Below, in pieces: positions 1 to 10,700 of a stretch of 21,732 nt of DNA. Where the stretch lies: the IMG/VR virus record IMGVR_UViG_3300047557_002715, positions 1-21,732 of that record. One strand, 5' to 3'. Origin of the DNA: a virus. Below the pieces are notes generated by a model that saw only the letters and a list, made by a program, of their open reading frames with translations, was not told the origin of the DNA and ran no database searches. Position numbers and translations under genes: made by a program. The stretch's first letter is position 1, and each line of letters begins with the position of its first letter.

Positions 1-1
1 T

Positions 2-3000
2 TCTTCAGATGCCTCATTGACAATTAACTATGACGAAAAAATATCCGACACTTTTCTATTTTACTCCTTAAGTAAAAATGGAAGTTTAGTTAATATAGAC
101 AAAGAAGTTCAAAATTATTGTCAAATAAATTTTGTAGATAGTTATTATAATGATTCTTATGCTATTTCTGGAATAGGTAGTACAACTTTTAGTATATTTT
201 TAAAAAATTATCCCGAAAAAAATAGATATATTCAGTCTGAATGTGATGAGTTAAATTATACAACTTCTTCACAAAATGTATCTGGTGGCATTTCAAAATT
301 TAAAGAAGTATTATCTGAAAAAGGTTCCGGAGCTTATATAATTCCAAAGTCAAATTCAATTGGAAATGTTAATCAAATTAGATTTGCAAATGAAGGTTTT
401 GAATATTCATCCGATAGAACATTAAGACCGCAAGCATCTATTTCCAAATTTACTATTTTAAAAAATTTAAGTACTATAGACAACGTTATAATAAATGATG
501 GTGGTAAAAATTATATTTCCCCACCAGATTTAATTATCATTAACTCGGAAACTAAAGAACAAATTAATTCTGGTATTTTGAGATCGAGTATTTCTGGAAA
601 CTCTATTAATTCTGTTAAAATAGAAAACAAACCAAAAGGATTACCAGAATCAATTGTAACAATCCGAGCAATTAATAATACAAATGGAGTTGGAATAAGT
701 AGTATCCAATCATCTTCCTCTGGAATAGTAACATGCTTTTTAGTTACTCCACTTGTCGGATTTGGTTCAGAACCATTTAAGCAAGGTGATAAAATTTTTG
801 TTGAGGGTATAGAAAATTATGAAGGATCTGGTGATGGACTAAATTCCAAAGATTATGGATTTGAATTTTTTACAATTTCAAATTATTTTAATGCGGGAAC
901 ATCTTTAGTAAGAAGATTAGAATTTAATTTATCAGGATTTACTACAAATCCTGGAATAGCGAAAACAACCATTGGTATATACGGGAATATTATAAATTAT
1001 GATAATTATCCAAAATTTACTCCTATTCAAGTATTTTCAAACTTTATAATCGGTGAAGGAATAGAGGTACTTTCACAATTTGGATTTGAAAAACAAGATT
1101 TAAGGGTTACAGAGTCTGAAAATAGTTATGTTAAAATCTTCGGTACATATAACTTGATTCCTGAACAAATCATTCGAGGAATTCAATCAGGAACAATAGC
1201 AACAATTAACACTATTGAAGAGTCCGAAGGTGAATTTATAATTGATTATTTCACACCTAAAAATATTGGATGGTCTGATGATATTGGAAAATTAAATGAA
1301 GACACTCAAGTTATTGAGAATAATGATTATTATCAAAATCTTTCATATTCTGTGAAATCAAATAAAGAATGGTTAGAAATTTCTTCACCAGTCAACAGTA
1401 TTTTACATCCTTCTGGTCTTAAGAATTTTTCAGATACACAGATATTAAATTCTACAGAAATTGGAGTAATAACATCAAAAGAATATAGTTATTCAATATA
1501 CGATATCATAGGTGAAAATAGAGTTGATACTATTAATAATTTTGATTTATCTAATGATGTAGATGTAGTTGGTAATCTTTCAAGATTTGTAAAATTTAAA
1601 AATAAAAAACTAACAAATTATATTGAATCTAGAACTAATAGAACACTTATAATAGATGATATAAGTTCTCAATTTGCAACATTAGATGGTGACATAGAAA
1701 CATCATCTGTAATTACAAATATTACACCATCTTTTAAATTTAATAGGTATTTGATTCAAATATCTGATGTTGATTATAACAAAGTACAATTTAATGAAAT
1801 AATTGTTTTAAACGACAATCTCGATATTTTTACAATAGAGAAGGGTTCCATAACCAATTTTAATTCTGCAGAAACAGGATATACTTCAAATTTAATTGGA
1901 GACGTTTTTGGTTTTATTGATGATAATCAAAATTATTATTTAAAATTTGAACCAAGAGAAAAATATTTAACTTCTTATAATATAAAATATTTAAATACAA
2001 CTTTTTCAGATTTTTCAACGATTGTAGGTGTAACTACAATAGGATTTGTATCATTAAATGGATTTTCTAGTGAAGTTTCTGCTGGATCATCAATAACGTT
2101 ATTATCAAAAAATATACAAAATATAAATTCTGTCCATTCTCAAGTACATATATTGGATACGTTAAGAAATGAAGTGAATTATGTTGAAGTATTTGTAGAT
2201 CATGATGGTGTAAACACAAACATAGCAGAGTTTTATTCTGATAACGTTGGTGGATTAGTTAATTCAAAATCTTTAGGTCAATTTAGTTCTTCTATATCTA
2301 ATGGAATTTTAACTTTAAATTATCAAAATACTTCAAATAATAGTTTATTTGTAAGATCTAAAAATGTTGGTTTTGGGACTACTTCTTTAGCATCAAATAT
2401 TTTTAGATTTAAGCAATTAGGTCAGATTGATGGAACTGAAAATACATCAATATACACGTCTTATCAATCAACAGTTTCAACCGCAAGTTCCATATTAAAC
2501 GTTGATAATTTAAAGTATAGATCAATAAAATCAACTGTAAGGGTTAGTATCGGAGAAACAACCGCTTTACATCAACTAATGATGATTGTTGATGCTACTG
2601 ATACTGTTTCAAATATTGTCCAATATCCATATCTTTCTGTAGGAACTAATAGTGGAATAGGTACATTTGGTGTTGAAAACAATGGTTCATTGACATCATT
2701 GGTATTTTACCCTGATCAAGAATTTTCTGGAAACTTTAATATAACAAGTTTCAATGAAATTTTCTTTATAGAAAATGATTATGAAAATATTCCTCCAAAT
2801 TTAACATATGGAAATATTAGAGAATCAATTGGTGTATCTAAATATTTTTCACCAAATGATAATGATGTTAATAAAACTAATTTTACTTTGAAATATCAAG
2901 GAACTCCTATATTCATGAAAACTTTTGATCCATCAAATTCTTCAGTATTAAATTTATCTTCAGGCGAGTTTAGTATTCCAAATCACTTTTTTAGTACTGG

Positions 3001-6000
3001 AGAAGAACTAATTTATAGACCAAATTCTACTTTTACAGGTATCGCAGCAAGTTCTGTCGGAATCGGTGCTACTCAAAATTATGCAGGAATAACTACGAAT
3101 ATTCTCCCTGAAAAAGTATATGCAATTAAAATTGATAACAATAAATTTAAATTATCAACTAGAAAAGAATATGCTAATGCTGGAATTTATGTAACATTTA
3201 CTTCCACTGGATCTGGAAATAGTCACCAACTTGAAATGGTAAAGAAAAATGAAAAATGCATAATTGCTGTTGATAATATTATTCAATCACCAATTGCATA
3301 TTCTCTGTTAAATTATACAGTGAATAATGGTGGACCAATTAGTGTTGGTGCATCTTTTATAGGGTTAAGTGGAATATCTACGATTTTAATCGGTGATATT
3401 TTAAAAATTGATGACGAATATATGAAAGTTACAAATGTTGGATTTGGAACAACATATTCTGGACCAATAACTTTTAGTGGACCAATTCCTCTTGTAAACG
3501 TTAAGAGGGGATTTGTTGGTTCATCTGCAACTTCACATTTAAATTCATCAAATGTTTTATTGTATAAAGGTTCATTTAATATTGTAAAGAGCGATATTCA
3601 TTTCACAAATCCACCTCAAGGTAATTTGGAAGATCAATTATTCGGAAATCCAGATAGACTTGAAGAAGCTAGATCATATTTTAATGGTAGAGTATTCTTA
3701 AAACAAGATTATACTTCAAATACTGTTTATGATAACATAAGTGAAAATTTTACCGGAATTGGGCAAACATACTTATTAACATCATCTGGAATCAACACAA
3801 TTGGTTTAGGTGTAAGTGGTGGAAATGGAATAGTATTAATTAATGGAATATTCCAAGCACCTTCAACAGAAAATAATTCAAAAAATAATTTTACCATTCA
3901 ACAAGATATAAATGTAGGAATTACAACTATCGTTTTTACAGGAATTACAGAACCAAACGACAATACTATTGTTACTTCGGATTATGATGTCAATTTAAAC
4001 CAATTGCCTAGAGGAGGTCTAATAGTTTCCTTAGGATCAACCTCAGGACTTGGATATGCACCTTTAGTTGGAGCGTCTGTAACTGCAATATTAGACTATC
4101 CTTCACCTGGTATTGGTTCTATAATTGGTGTTGTACCCACTGAAGATGTTTTGGGTAAAAATATTGGCAATTGGGGATCAGGATATCAAAATCCAGTTTC
4201 AGTTGCAATTACCGATTCTTCTGGTGGTGGTGCCATTATTCAAGCAAATGTTGGTGCAGGTGGAACTTTATCTTTCACTATTATTAATGGTGGAGTTGGA
4301 TACTCTACAGATAATACAACTATAAATGTTTCTCCTCCAAATTATACTAACTTACCTATTATTGGAGTTTCTAGATTAAGTACAGGATCAACCACAGAAT
4401 GTGGTAAAGGATTATTACTAAATGTTGAGGTTGGTGCTTCTTCAAAAACAGGAATTGGATCTACATTATTTGAAGTAACTAATTTTAAAATTTCTAGACC
4501 TGGTTATGGATTTAGACCTGGAGATGTATTTAAACCAGTAGGTTTGGTAACAGCATATGGATTATCCCAACCAATTTCTGAATTTGAATTAACAGTTCTT
4601 GATACGTTTACAGATCAATTTTCTGCTTGGCAGTTTGGAGAACTTGACTACATAGATTCAATTAAAGATTTACAAGATGGCATTAGAACAAGATTCCCAC
4701 TATACTATAATTCAGAACTATTAAGTTTTGAAGTAGACTCTTCTAATGTTGATTCCCAGTTAATTGATTTATCATCAAACCTAGTTATCTTTATTAATGG
4801 AGTTCTACAAAATCCTGGCGAATCTTATACATTTGAAGGTGGAACTTCATTCACATTTAATCAAGCACCAAAGTCTGAAGACAATGTTTCAATATACTTC
4901 TACAGAGGAAGTTCTTCTGATAGTTTACAAGTAGATGCAAATGCTAATATAAAAATAGGTGATGATATTCAGATCTTTAGTAATAATAATTATCTTGAAA
5001 AAACAATTACTCAAGACTTAAGAACAATTACTGACATTTTAGGTGCAGATAGAATAGAAACTACTTCATATTCATCCCAAGGAGTAGATGAAATCAATTT
5101 AAAACCTTTATACTTAACAAAACAAAAAAATGACAAAATAATAAATGGAACATTAGTTTCAAAAGAAAGAGATTCAATAGAAACTCAAATTTATCCTACT
5201 GCCAAAATAATAAAAAATATAAATGTAAATGACAATCAAATTTTTGTCGATAATTCAGAACTATTTAATTATGAGGATGATTTATCAATAGAGTTTGGTG
5301 GTTTGATTGTTTCTGGAAAACCTGATCCAATTTCTGGATTTGTTACTGCAGTGGTTTCTTCGTCTGGAACTATAGAATCTCTAACAATTAACAATGTTGG
5401 AAGTGGATACACTGGATCATCAATAAATGTTAGTATTGCACCCCCATCAATGGTTGGAGTTGGTGTAGGAACTACCTGTATAGCGTCTATTTCTATACTT
5501 AATGGTTCTTTATCAACTGTATCGATTATAAATCCAGGTTTTGGATATACTTCATCAAACCCACCACAGGTTCTTGTACCTCTTCCAGATCCAACTTATG
5601 AAAAAATTAATAATATTACACAAGTAAATGGAAGATATGGTAATATTATTGGAATTGGAACTACTGTTGGAGTTGGAACAAATTTAGCTCTGAACTTTAC
5701 TCTTTCCAATTTAACTGATCTTTTTGTTGGTTATCCAATTTATATTTTTAATACAAAAGTTGGAAATGGGGTTACTTCAATTGATGGAAATAATTCAAGT
5801 ATAGTTGGAATTGGAACAACATTTTTAGATAATGTTTATTATATTAGTGGTATAAATCAATCACTTGGAATTATAACATGTAACGTTCATTCACAATCTC
5901 AAATAATTGGAATTAAAACAAGTGGATCTAATCTTGGTAATTTCTCATGGGGAAGATTATCTGGTACAAATATTAGATCAGGATCTCCTATATCAATCCA

Positions 6001-6106
6001 AGTTTCTGGATTTACAGTAAATTCTGGATTATCTACATTCCCAACGATTCAAAGACGAAATTATGGATTAAGAAATAATGGAGCTCTAATTAAAAAGATC
6101 TTGTAA
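2..6106 (+). CDS. Giant virion structural protein, 5'-truncated by the window (T4 gp7 position, probable baseplate-associated)
   Basis: The frame is open from base 2 with no stop, so the true start lies upstream; the TTG at 17 is not a credible start. At least 2034 residues are present, ending at 6106. The protein is rich in Ser, Asn, Gly and Ile, with many GIGTT-type turns, and looks all-beta. Numbering from the TTG, visible landmarks are YYQNLSYSVKS and HPSGLKNF (about 440-470), a module around LKIDDEYMKVTNVG and VKRGFVGSS (about 1130-1180), GRVFLKQDY (about 1224), paired GSGY-type repeats (about 1793-1845), and a C-terminal segment around GLSTFPTIQRRNYGLR. I recall these from large structural proteins of marine T4-like phages. 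It lies directly before gp8, where T4 has gene 7 (1032 residues), but I see no certain gp7 homology. Structural role: high confidence. Exact baseplate or fibre role: inference. Confidence 0.75.
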   Translation, partial: SSDASLTINYDEKISDTFLFYSLSKNGSLVNIDKEVQNYCQINFVDSYYNDSYAISGIGSTTFSIFLKNYPEKNRYIQSECDELNYTTSSQNVSGGISKFKEVLSEKGSGAYIIPKSNSIGNVNQIRFANEGFEYSSDRTLRPQASISKFTILKNLSTIDNVIINDGGKNYISPPDLIIINSETKEQINSGILRSSISGNSINSVKIENKPKGLPESIVTIRAINNTNGVGISSIQSSSSGIVTCFLVTPLVGFGSEPFKQGDKIFVEGIENYEGSGDGLNSKDYGFEFFTISNYFNAGTSLVRRLEFNLSGFTTNPGIAKTTIGIYGNIINYDNYPKFTPIQVFSNFIIGEGIEVLSQFGFEKQDLRVTESENSYVKIFGTYNLIPEQIIRGIQSGTIATINTIEESEGEFIIDYFTPKNIGWSDDIGKLNEDTQVIENNDYYQNLSYSVKSNKEWLEISSPVNSILHPSGLKNFSDTQILNSTEIGVITSKEYSYSIYDIIGENRVDTINNFDLSNDVDVVGNLSRFVKFKNKKLTNYIESRTNRTLIIDDISSQFATLDGDIETSSVITNITPSFKFNRYLIQISDVDYNKVQFNEIIVLNDNLDIFTIEKGSITNFNSAETGYTSNLIGDVFGFIDDNQNYYLKFEPREKYLTSYNIKYLNTTFSDFSTIVGVTTIGFVSLNGFSSEVSAGSSITLLSKNIQNINSVHSQVHILDTLRNEVNYVEVFVDHDGVNTNIAEFYSDNVGGLVNSKSLGQFSSSISNGILTLNYQNTSNNSLFVRSKNVGFGTTSLASNIFRFKQLGQIDGTENTSIYTSYQSTVSTASSILNVDNLKYRSIKSTVRVSIGETTALHQLMMIVDATDTVSNIVQYPYLSVGTNSGIGTFGVENNGSLTSLVFYPDQEFSGNFNITSFNEIFFIENDYENIPPNLTYGNIRESIGVSKYFSPNDNDVNKTNFTLKYQGTPIFMKTFDPSNSSVLNLSSGEFSIPNHFFSTGEELIYRPNSTFTGIAASSVGIGATQNYAGITTNILPEKVYAIKIDNNKFKLSTRKEYANAGIYVTFTSTGSGNSHQLEMVKKNEKCIIAVDNIIQSPIAYSLLNYTVNNGGPISVGASFIGLSGISTILIGDILKIDDEYMKVTNVGFGTTYSGPITFSGPIPLVNVKRGFVGSSATSHLNSSNVLLYKGSFNIVKSDIHFTNPPQGNLEDQLFGNPDRLEEARSYFNGRVFLKQDYTSNTVYDNISENFTGIGQTYLLTSSGINTIGLGVSGGNGIVLINGIFQAPSTENNSKNNFTIQQDINVGITTIVFTGITEPNDNTIVTSDYDVNLNQLPRGGLIVSLGSTSGLGYAPLVGASVTAILDYPSPGIGSIIGVVPTEDVLGKNIGNWGSGYQNPVSVAITDSSGGGAIIQANVGAGGTLSFTIINGGVGYSTDNTTINVSPPNYTNLPIIGVSRLSTGSTTECGKGLLLNVEVGASSKTGIGSTLFEVTNFKISRPGYGFRPGDVFKPVGLVTAYGLSQPISEFELTVLDTFTDQFSAWQFGELDYIDSIKDLQDGIRTRFPLYYNSELLSFEVDSSNVDSQLIDLSSNLVIFINGVLQNPGESYTFEGGTSFTFNQAPKSEDNVSIYFYRGSSSDSLQVDANANIKIGDDIQIFSNNNYLEKTITQDLRTITDILGADRIETTSYSSQGVDEINLKPLYLTKQKNDKIINGTLVSKERDSIETQIYPTAKIIKNINVNDNQIFVDNSELFNYEDDLSIEFGGLIVSGKPDPISGFVTAVVSSSGTIESLTINNVGSGYTGSSINVSIAPPSMVGVGVGTTCIASISILNGSLSTVSIINPGFGYTSSNPPQVLVPLPDPTYEKINNITQVNGRYGNIIGIGTTVGVGTNLALNFTLSNLTDLFVGYPIYIFNTKVGNGVTSIDGNNSSIVGIGTTFLDNVYYISGINQSLGIITCNVHSQSQIIGIKTSGSNLGNFSWGRLSGTNIRSGSPISIQVSGFTVNSGLSTFPTIQRRNYGLRNNGALIKKIL
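5381..5586 (+). repeat. Pair of GxGY beta repeats in the first giant structural gene
   Basis: Two copies of the motif found in gp14: NVGSGYTGSSINVSI (core at 5393-5410) and NPGFGYTSSNPPQVLV (core at 5531-5548), 138 bases (46 residues) apart. Further single copies in this gene are INGGVGYST (about 4283-4305) and WGSGYQNP (about 4174-4200). Confidence 0.75.
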
Positions 6107-6111
6107 TTGAT

Positions 6112-6119
6112 TATAAATA
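6112..6119 (+). promoter_or_regulatory. T4-type late promoter box TATAAATA upstream of gp8
   Basis: An exact copy of the T4 late promoter element TATAAATA, which in T4 is recognised by the gp55 sigma-like factor with gp33 and gp45. It lies in the 32-base gap between the preceding stop (6106) and the gp8 ATG (6139), leaving 19 bases to the start codon. That would give a short 5' leader. No -35-like box is expected for this class, and none is evident. Confidence 0.75.
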
Positions 6120-6138
6120 TAGAAAAAACAATATTCAA

Positions 6139-7707
6139 ATGTCTGCTATTGTAACAGATCAATTTAGAATACTTAATGCGTCGAACTTTGTAGACTCTGT
6201 TAATGATTCTTCAAATTCATATTATGTTTTTGTTGGTTTATCAAATCCAACTTTATCAAATGCATTTGGTAGAAATACTAATTGGGAACAAACACCACCA
6301 AATCCCATTGACAATAATGACTATTTAAATCATTATAAATCAACTATTCTGTTTGGTAAAAAAATAACAACTGCTAATATTAGAAGAGTAATTAGAAAAA
6401 TTGATTGGATTTCTGGTCAAAAATATGAAATGTATAGATCAGATTATAGTGTTATTAATCCATCACCAATCAGCAACTCTTTAAGATTATATGATGCAAA
6501 TTATTATGTAATTAATTCAGATTATAGAGTTTACATTTGCATAGATAATGGATCTTCAGGATCATCACCAACTGGTAATATATCTCAAGTAGAACCAACT
6601 TTTACAGATTTGGAACCATCAAAACTTAGTGATGGTTATGTCTGGAAATACTTATATACAATTTCACCTAGTGATATTATAAAGTTTGATTCAACTGAGT
6701 ACATAACAGTTCCAAATAACTGGGAATCATCCACAGATTCTCAAATTGTATCTGTTAGAGAAAATGGAAATTCTGATTTAAACGAGAATCAAATTAAAAA
6801 AGTTTTTGTTAAAAATTCTGGTTCTGGTTATAGTTTATCCGATGGGCAATCATGCAAATTGGTTGGAGATGGTTCGGGTGGAACAGTTTCTGTTCAAGTA
6901 GATGTTTCTGGAAGAATTACAGACGTAATTGTTACTTCTGGCGGAAAAAATTATACTTATGCAATTGTTGATTTAGGAACAACATCATCAAGCATTCCTG
7001 GAGTTTATGCGGAATTAATTCCAATAATTCCACCATCAAAAGGACATGGATTTGATGTTTATCAAGAACTAGGAACTGACAAAGTTTTAATATACGCGAG
7101 ATTTGATGATTCTACAAAAGATTTTCCAGTAGATACAAAATTTTCTCAAGTAGGAATTTTAAAAAATCCAAAAGTTTTTGACTCTACTGGGATAAACACG
7201 ACTAATTATACACAAAATGAATTTTCGGCGGTTTATTCTCTGATGTTAAATACTATAAATGATGGAACACCATTAGTTGGGGATAAAATACAACAGAATC
7301 AGTCAAATGGAAAAAAAGCTTTAGGATATGTTGCATCATATGATTCTGAAACTAAAGTTTTAAAATATTATCAAGATAGATCATTATACTATGGTGATGG
7401 TACAACTAATAGAGATTCTGTTGGAATAACATCATTTTTTGATTCAAATGGAAAAAATGTTAGTTTTAACTCTACAGATTTAATTTCTAAAGTAGGTAGT
7501 GGTTGGAACGCATCTATTAAAAATTTTTCTGGAATAACTACTACTGTTTCAAATAAGATTATAAATCTTGGAGTAGAGTTTACAAATGGTATTGCAAATC
7601 CCGAAATAAATAATAAGACAGGTGAAATTGTTTACATAGATAATAGATTATCTGTAACAAGAAATTATAGGCAAAAAGAAGACATTAAAATTGTTCTGGA
7701 ATTTTAA
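6139..7707 (+). CDS. 8: Baseplate wedge subunit gp8
   Basis: A structural component of the baseplate wedge. The protein has 522 residues against 334 in T4. The N-terminus (about 1-50) contains a YYVFVGLSNP strand followed by FGRNTNWEQTPPNP, matching the T4 region where a short strand leads to GRSEPW and APPYPTD. Residues 82-90 (RRVIRKIDW) match T4 IPRRDW. Residues 152-192 carry EPTFTDLEP, DGYVWKYLYTI and STEYITVP, the family's central core. The C-terminus (494-522: TGEIVYIDNR, then KEDIKIVLEF) matches T4 GEMIYMENR and EEINILFTF. The extra length lies largely in an insert at about 220-295 with two GSGY-type repeats (NSGSGY at 226-231, GGKNY at 268-272) and in a longer region at about 370-470. 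It has its own late promoter box. There is no strong Shine-Dalgarno: the leader is A-rich. Confidence 0.93.
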   Translation: MSAIVTDQFRILNASNFVDSVNDSSNSYYVFVGLSNPTLSNAFGRNTNWEQTPPNPIDNNDYLNHYKSTILFGKKITTANIRRVIRKIDWISGQKYEMYRSDYSVINPSPISNSLRLYDANYYVINSDYRVYICIDNGSSGSSPTGNISQVEPTFTDLEPSKLSDGYVWKYLYTISPSDIIKFDSTEYITVPNNWESSTDSQIVSVRENGNSDLNENQIKKVFVKNSGSGYSLSDGQSCKLVGDGSGGTVSVQVDVSGRITDVIVTSGGKNYTYAIVDLGTTSSSIPGVYAELIPIIPPSKGHGFDVYQELGTDKVLIYARFDDSTKDFPVDTKFSQVGILKNPKVFDSTGINTTNYTQNEFSAVYSLMLNTINDGTPLVGDKIQQNQSNGKKALGYVASYDSETKVLKYYQDRSLYYGDGTTNRDSVGITSFFDSNGKNVSFNSTDLISKVGSGWNASIKNFSGITTTVSNKIINLGVEFTNGIANPEINNKTGEIVYIDNRLSVTRNYRQKEDIKIVLEF

Positions 7708-7712
7708 AAAAA

Positions 7713-10700
7713 ATGGCTCAAAAAACTAATCTAAATGTAAGTCCATATTTTGATGATTTTGCCGAAGAGAATATTGGTGCAAGGGATAAAAATTATTATA
7801 AGGTTTTATTTAAACCAGGAAGTCCAATACAGGCTAGAGAATTAAATACACTACAATCAATATTACAAAACCAATTAGAATCATTTGGTAGTAATATTTT
7901 TAAAGAGGGATCGATGGTTATCCCTGGAAATATTGTTTATGATAATCAATTTTTTGCTGTTAAATTAAATTCTCAACAATACGGTGTTGAGATATCTACA
8001 TACCTCAATGATTTTGTCGGCAAAAAAATAACGGGACAGATTTCTGGTATCACTGCTACAGTTCAATTAGTACAATTACCAAATGATGAAGTTGAATATC
8101 CAACATTGTATGTAAAATATATTGATTCGGATTCAAATTTTGAAATTAATCCATTTCAAGATAATGAACAGTTATATGCATCAGAAACTGTAGGGACAAT
8201 ACAGTCAGAAACCCCATTTGCCACAACAATTTCTTCAGAGTCTACTTCCACAGCATCTTCTGCTTCAGTTAATGGAGGTGTTTACTTTGTAAGGGGAACT
8301 TTTGTAAAAGTTCTCAAACAGACTATTATACTAGATTATTATACAAATACTCCATCATATAGAGTTGGTTTTAGAATAAATGAAGAAATAATAACTGCAA
8401 AAGATGACCAATACTTATATGATAATGCAAAAGGATTCACAAATTATGCTGCTCCTGGAGCAGATAGATTTAAAATATCATTAACTTTAACCAAAAAAGA
8501 TATACAAGATTTAGATGATACTGATTTTGTAGAACTTTTAAGAGTTCAAGACGGAGCAATTAAAAAAATTGAAACAAAATCAAATTATTCAATTATAAAA
8601 GATTATCTAGCTCAAAGAACTTTTGATGAATCTGGTGATTATTCAGTAACTCCTTTTCAATTTTCATTGAATAATTCATTGAATGATAGACTTGGAAATG
8701 ATGGATTATTTTTTGCAAATGAGAAAACAGAAAAGGGTAATACCCCATCGGATGATTTATTGTGCATTAAGTTTTCTCCAGGTAAAGCATATGTTAAAGG
8801 ATATGACATTGAAAAAACTGGTGTTGAAATAGTTGATGTTCCAAAACCAAGAACTACACAAACAATTTCATCAGAAAACATCCCATTTGAGATGGGAAAT
8901 TTAATTAGAGTTAATAATGTAAGTGGGTCTCCAAAACAAAAAGAAATAATTTATCTACAAAATCAAAGAAAAAGTGGAAATATTGTAGGATCAGGAAATA
9001 CTATTGGATCTGCTAGGGTTTATAGTTTTAATCTTACAGATTCTGCATATAATGGAGCATCAACAAACTGGGATTTATATCTATATGATGTTCAAACTTA
9101 TACAGAAGTTACATTAAATCAGTCTGTATCATCTTTAGAAGTTCCAGTATCATCATTTATTAAAGGAAAAAATAGTGGTGCAAGTGGATATGCAGTTTAT
9201 GCAGGTAATGGATCAACTGTTTTGACATTATCTCAAACTTCTGGAACTTTTTCAGTAGGTGAACAAATATTAATAAATGGATCTGAAACATATGCAAGAA
9301 CTATTTCTTCATTAAAAGCATATGGTGTACAAGACATTAAATCAATTTATCAACCATCTAGTATAAGTGGATTTTCAACTTCGTTTTTATCAGATACTTA
9401 CTTAGATTTATTAACTAGATCTGAAACTATTACTATTTCATCAGAAGTTGGAGGTGTTAGTCAGGCAACCATTTCATCACCAGCATCTTTTAGTGGAATC
9501 ACAACAAATAGTATCATTAGATATCAAAGATCTGGATCACAAACTGAAATATACAATAGAGTTGTTTCAATATCACCATCACTAACATCATTAACATTAG
9601 CAGGAATTAATTCAGTTTCCGGAGTTTGCAATGGAACCTTACCAACATCAACTTATACTGGATCTTATTCTATAGGAGCACCAAAATTCAGAAATGAAAA
9701 TAAGGCATTTTTATATGCCCAACTTCCAAATCCAAATGTATCATTTGTTAATTTAAGTTCATCGACTATTACTTTTTCTGCACAATCTAATACAAATTTT
9801 ACACCAGCATCTAATACACTGACTGTAAATACTGGAAACTTTGACATTGGCATTAATACTAGTTCTGCAAAATTTGAAGCATTTGATGAAGAAAGATATT
9901 CTATTTGTTATGCTGATGGTACTATTGAATCATTGACCTCTGATAAAGTTAGTTTAAGTTTAAATTCTGATCAAGTAACATTTTCAAATATTCAAAACAA
10001 ACAAATTGCCATAATAAATGCAACTTTTGTCAAGAATGGAATTCAAAGTAAAAAGAAACAGTTTGTTAGATCAAAAACAATAAACGTAAATTTATCTAGG
10101 AATCCACAATCTGGAGTTGGAATTAATACATCAATAAACGATGGACTAACATATAATCAATATTATGGACTAAGAGTTCAAGATGAAGAAATATGTTTAA
10201 GATATCCAGATGTTGTTAAACTAATAACGGTATATGAATCTTTAGATACCAGTCAACCTGTTTTAGATCAAATTTCATTTAGTGCTATTGCAAATGTAGA
10301 TGGTAATGCAATTATTGGAGAAAATATCATAGGCAATAAGAGTAATACAATTGCAAGAATTGTATCAAAACCATCTCCAAATACTTTAGGAATAGTATAT
10401 TTAAATAATAGTCAATTTTTAGTAGATGAAGAAGTAACTTTTGAAGAATCAAATATTAAAACAAATATAACTTCAATAACACTAGGAAAATACAGAAATA
10501 TTACAAATAAATTTACTTTAGATAAAGGACAAAAAGAACAATATTATGATTACTCAAAAATTATTAGGAGATCTGGAGAATCTGAACCATCAAAACAAAT
10601 CTTAATTGTATTTGATTACTATTCAGTTTCTTCCGAAGATAATGGTGATGTTTTCACAGTAAATAGTTATGACGCTGAAAGATTTTCTAAAGATGTTCCA

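Noticed and set aside
17-19. TTG at 17 as the start of the first gene
   Set aside because: The frame is open back to base 2 and there is no ribosome binding site visible. The gene is simply cut by the window edge.
7605-7612. AATAAATA inside gp8, 100 bases before the next gene
   Set aside because: Within coding sequence of a very AT-rich genome and too far from the start. Likely chance.
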